Source: Planctomycetaceae bacterium
Lineage (GTDB): Bacteria; Planctomycetota; Planctomycetia; Pirellulales; Thermoguttaceae
Length of the DNA stretch: 7,615 nucleotides
Direction of reading: 5' to 3'
Assembly: GCA_031259095.1 (NCBI GenBank)
Contig: JAIRLW010000160.1
Span: 1 to 7,615 of the forward strand
Shown: positions 6,433 through 7,615 of the stretch, piece by piece
How the letters are laid out: each line of letters begins with the position of its first letter
How positions within the stretch are numbered: the first letter of the stretch is position 1
The notes under the pieces: generated by a model
Told to the model about the DNA's origin: nothing
Database searches by the model: none
The model's input: the letters and a program-made list of their open reading frames with translations, nothing else
Made by a program: the position numbers and the translations under genes

Positions 6433-6506
6433 CCCTAATGTCCCACTTGTCCTTAAAGTTCCTCCTAGTATTATTAGGGACTTTAGGGACAAGTGGGACA
6501 TTAGGG
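6433..6506. repeat. Large near-perfect hairpin, 30-bp stem
   Basis: Positions 6433-6462 pair with 6477-6506 over 30 bases with only two G-T wobbles, around a 14-base loop. The arm contains TGTCCCACTTGTCC, inverted as GGGACAAGTGGGACA. The right arm is followed by AGAATAGGGACA, echoing CCTAT before the left arm. Neither neighbouring gene is transcribed towards it, so it is not an obvious terminator and looks more like a dispersed palindromic repeat. Confidence 0.8.
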
Positions 6507-6556
6507 AGAATAGGGACAAATAATCTTTAATAATCTTTTTAGGACAAATTTTTCAT

Positions 6557-6584
6557 TTGACAATTTTTTCCAATGATTTATATT
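6557..6584 (+). promoter_or_regulatory. Sigma-70-like promoter, probable original promoter of the O-antigen ligase-like gene
   Basis: A perfect -35 TTGACA (6557-6562) and a -10 TATATT (6579-6584, 5 of 6) are 16 bases apart. Transcription would begin near 6591, some 410 bases before the ATG at 7004. Removing element B with one duplicated target (228 bp) and element A with one TA (112 bp) would leave a leader of about 73 bases. This is the best promoter match in the window, though not proven active. Confidence 0.5.
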
Positions 6585-6624
6585 TAAGGGATTGTTTTTT
6601 GCTCTTGATAAAATAAAAAAGTTC

Positions 6625-6844
6625 GTAATATATCAGTGGAATTATTGTTTGAGGTTAAAAAAGTATTTGCCCTGAAAGGGCGGCAAGATTATAAACAGTT
6701 TGTCATTTAAAATCATTTTCCCGTTGCCCTTTCAGGGCGTAGGGTTGTCGGGGGGAACTTAACCCTACCCCGTTGGGGTAGGCTATAATCTTGACGCCCC
6801 TATCGGGGCTAATATAAAAAATAAAAATTCCACTGATATATTAC
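6625..6844. mobile_element. MITE-like element B, 220 bp, with 8-bp target-site duplication
   Basis: The ends are perfect 19-bp inverted repeats, GTAATATATCAGTGGAATT (6625-6643) and its complement (6826-6844). AAAAGTTC directly flanks both sides (6617-6624 and 6845-6852), a textbook 8-bp target-site duplication. Inside, CAAGATTATA (6684-6693) is inverted at 6784-6793. Branching hairpins are GCCCT-GAA-AGGGC (6669-6681), its inverted copy (6726-6738), CCTACCCC-GTT-GGGGTAGG (6764-6782) and GCCCC-TATC-GGGGC (6796-6809). GTAGGGTT (6739-6746) with AACCCTAC (6761-6768) is an alternative stem. There is no coding capacity. It is a non-autonomous element moved by an unidentified transposase that makes 8-bp duplications; several IS families do so, and I do not assign one. 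Confidence 0.88.
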
Positions 6845-6864
6845 AAAAGTTCTAACATCATGCT

Positions 6865-6978
6865 TAAGGGAACTCTAAAAACTTATTCTTTCACAAACTA
6901 AAAATCGACCGAAATCGACTAAAATCGATTTTAGTCGATTTCGGTCGATCAAAAAACGAGTTTTTAGAAGTTGCCTTA
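6865..6978. mobile_element. MITE-like element A, copy 2 (114 bp with TA at both ends)
   Basis: Second copy of the element at 867-980, in the same orientation. The left end reads TAAGGGAACTCTAAAAACTT and the complemented right end TAAGGCAACTTCTAAAAACT. TA is present at both edges (6865-6866, 6977-6978). The core 6904-6949 is a perfect 46-base palindrome with no loop, built from ATCGACC/AATCGACT-like units centred on ATCGAT. It ends 25 bases before the start codon at 7004, so its hairpin would lie in that gene's mRNA leader if transcribed from 6557-6584. Confidence 0.85.
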
Positions 6979-7003
6979 CTATTACTTAAATAGGCGATGA
7001 TAT

Positions 7004-7615
7004 ATGATTTGGCTCATTGCCGGTTACATGTGGCTTTTCTTATACCGACCATTTGAAATATGGCCTTGGATGGGGACATTTCGTATTGAACGGGTGTCCA
7101 TGATTTTTATCTTGATTACGTGGTTGACGGTTAGCGAGAAGCAATTGATTGAAAACAAAATCAATCTGGCAGTGATTTTGTTTGCTTTGTCGATGACATT
7201 CGCAACACTCATGAGCCCTTACACCAATATCTTGGATTCCGGCGGATACCAAAATTGGATGAAATATCTGGTTTTCTACCTTTTAGTCATGACCAGCGTC
7301 AAAAAAGAAGATGATTTGAAAATTCTCATTATCGCATTCATCGGCTGTTTTTTCATTTATATGCTCCATTCGTATCGGGAATATCTTTGCGGACGTTTTA
7401 GTTTCGTGATGGGAACGAAACGTTTGATTGGAGTGGACAGCACCATGAATGATCCCAACGGGTTCGGCGCATCAATGGTGATTTGTTTACCGTTTTTATT
7501 GCCATTGGTCACTTTATTCAAAAAGAAATGGCATTATCTTTTTATGATTGGCTACATTCTGGTTAGTATTCGGTGTATTCAGCTCACTGGTTCACGATCT
7601 GCATTTCTTGGTCTT
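7004..7615 (+). CDS. O-antigen ligase/polymerase-family (Wzy_C-like) membrane protein, N-terminal part, cut by window edge
   Basis: 204 codons are present with no stop; the frame runs off the right edge (whole members are usually above 400 residues). Family members are polytopic inner-membrane proteins that polymerise O-antigen or exopolysaccharide repeats or ligate them to a lipid carrier product. Hydrophobic segments lie near residues 1-13, 31-43, 53-70, 86-97, 105-121, 154-172 and 177-194. The diagnostic signature is VDSTMNDPNGFGASM (144-158), the (N)DPN-F motif of the family, followed after two segments by TGSRSAFLGL (195-204), matching the usual T-x-SR-G/A motif. The ATG at 7004-7006 is chosen because an in-frame TGA stands at 6998-7000; AGGCG about seven bases upstream is a weak Shine-Dalgarno. 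It may start an envelope polysaccharide cluster to the right. Whether it is polymerase or ligase cannot be told. Confidence 0.85.
   Translation, partial: MIWLIAGYMWLFLYRPFEIWPWMGTFRIERVSMIFILITWLTVSEKQLIENKINLAVILFALSMTFATLMSPYTNILDSGGYQNWMKYLVFYLLVMTSVKKEDDLKILIIAFIGCFFIYMLHSYREYLCGRFSFVMGTKRLIGVDSTMNDPNGFGASMVICLPFLLPLVTLFKKKWHYLFMIGYILVSIRCIQLTGSRSAFLGL

Larger units (their letters stand above)
6223..7003. other. Long intergenic region between divergent beta-barrel and O-antigen ligase-like genes, rich in palindromes
   Basis: About 780 bases with no convincing gene. In order it holds the ribosome-binding site and presumably the unplaced promoter of the minus-strand gene (6223-6420), a 30-bp-stem palindrome (6433-6506), a good plus-strand promoter (6557-6584), the 220-bp element B with its target duplication (6617-6852) and element A copy 2 (6865-6978). 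Only 25 bases separate element A from the next start codon. Confidence 0.75.

Noticed and set aside
6433..6506. Large hairpin as the terminator of the beta-barrel gene
   Set aside because: That gene is read away from the hairpin, from 6222 leftward, so the hairpin is upstream of it.
6625..6844. CRISPR-like array or riboswitch in the repeated hairpins
   Set aside because: Repeats are inverted, not direct with regular spacers, and the region is bounded by TIRs and a target duplication. I recognised no known riboswitch core.
7024..7252. Minus-strand frames at 7024-7212 and 7040-7252
   Set aside because: The plus strand carries an open frame with O-antigen ligase motifs running to the window edge; these are its shadows.
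1..7615. tRNA or rRNA genes
   Set aside because: I saw no cloverleaf with a GTTCGANNC-type T arm and CCA-type end, and no conserved rRNA segments.

Overview
The window most likely comes from a planctomycete with an AT-rich genome. The strongest clue is the minus-strand gene at 4723-6222, which looks like a BBP7-type outer-membrane beta-barrel protein, a family found almost entirely in Planctomycetes. A GYF_2-domain protein, a Gfo/Idh/MocA oxidoreductase, an Rpn/YhgA-like protein and repeat-rich intergenic DNA fit the same lineage. Most genes lack a Shine-Dalgarno sequence. This is inference from gene content, with no database search.

Layout. 1-738 (minus) is the N-terminal 246 codons of aroA (EPSP synthase), running off the left edge. 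739-1507 has no convincing gene but holds several palindromic and dispersed repeats. 1508-2231 (plus) encodes a GYF_2 domain and then, in the next frame, an acidic region with one membrane segment; this looks like one gene split by a one-base shift. 2327-3469 (plus) is a Gfo/Idh/MocA-family oxidoreductase. 3512-4576 (plus) is an Rpn-family PD-(D/E)XK protein with a DUF4351-like tail. 4723-6222 (minus) is the secreted beta-barrel protein and converges with the Rpn gene. 6223-7003 is an intergenic region crowded with palindromes and small insertion-like elements. 7004 to the right edge (plus) is the N-terminal part of an O-antigen ligase/polymerase-type membrane protein.

The genes do not form an obvious single pathway. 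Two products concern the cell surface (beta-barrel protein and O-antigen ligase-like protein) and one makes aromatic precursors. The most notable content is the set of short non-autonomous mobile elements. Two 114-bp copies of one element (element A, at 867-980 and 6865-6978) share terminal inverted repeats, a TA at both ends and a central palindrome. A separate 220-bp element (element B, 6625-6844) has perfect 19-bp terminal inverted repeats and a perfect 8-bp target-site duplication. One copy of A and the B element lie between a good sigma-70-like promoter (6557-6584) and the O-antigen ligase-like gene. No CRISPR array, rRNA, tRNA or complete autonomous transposon was found. No clearly new multi-gene system is visible; the new-looking material is the repeat families and the split GYF gene.
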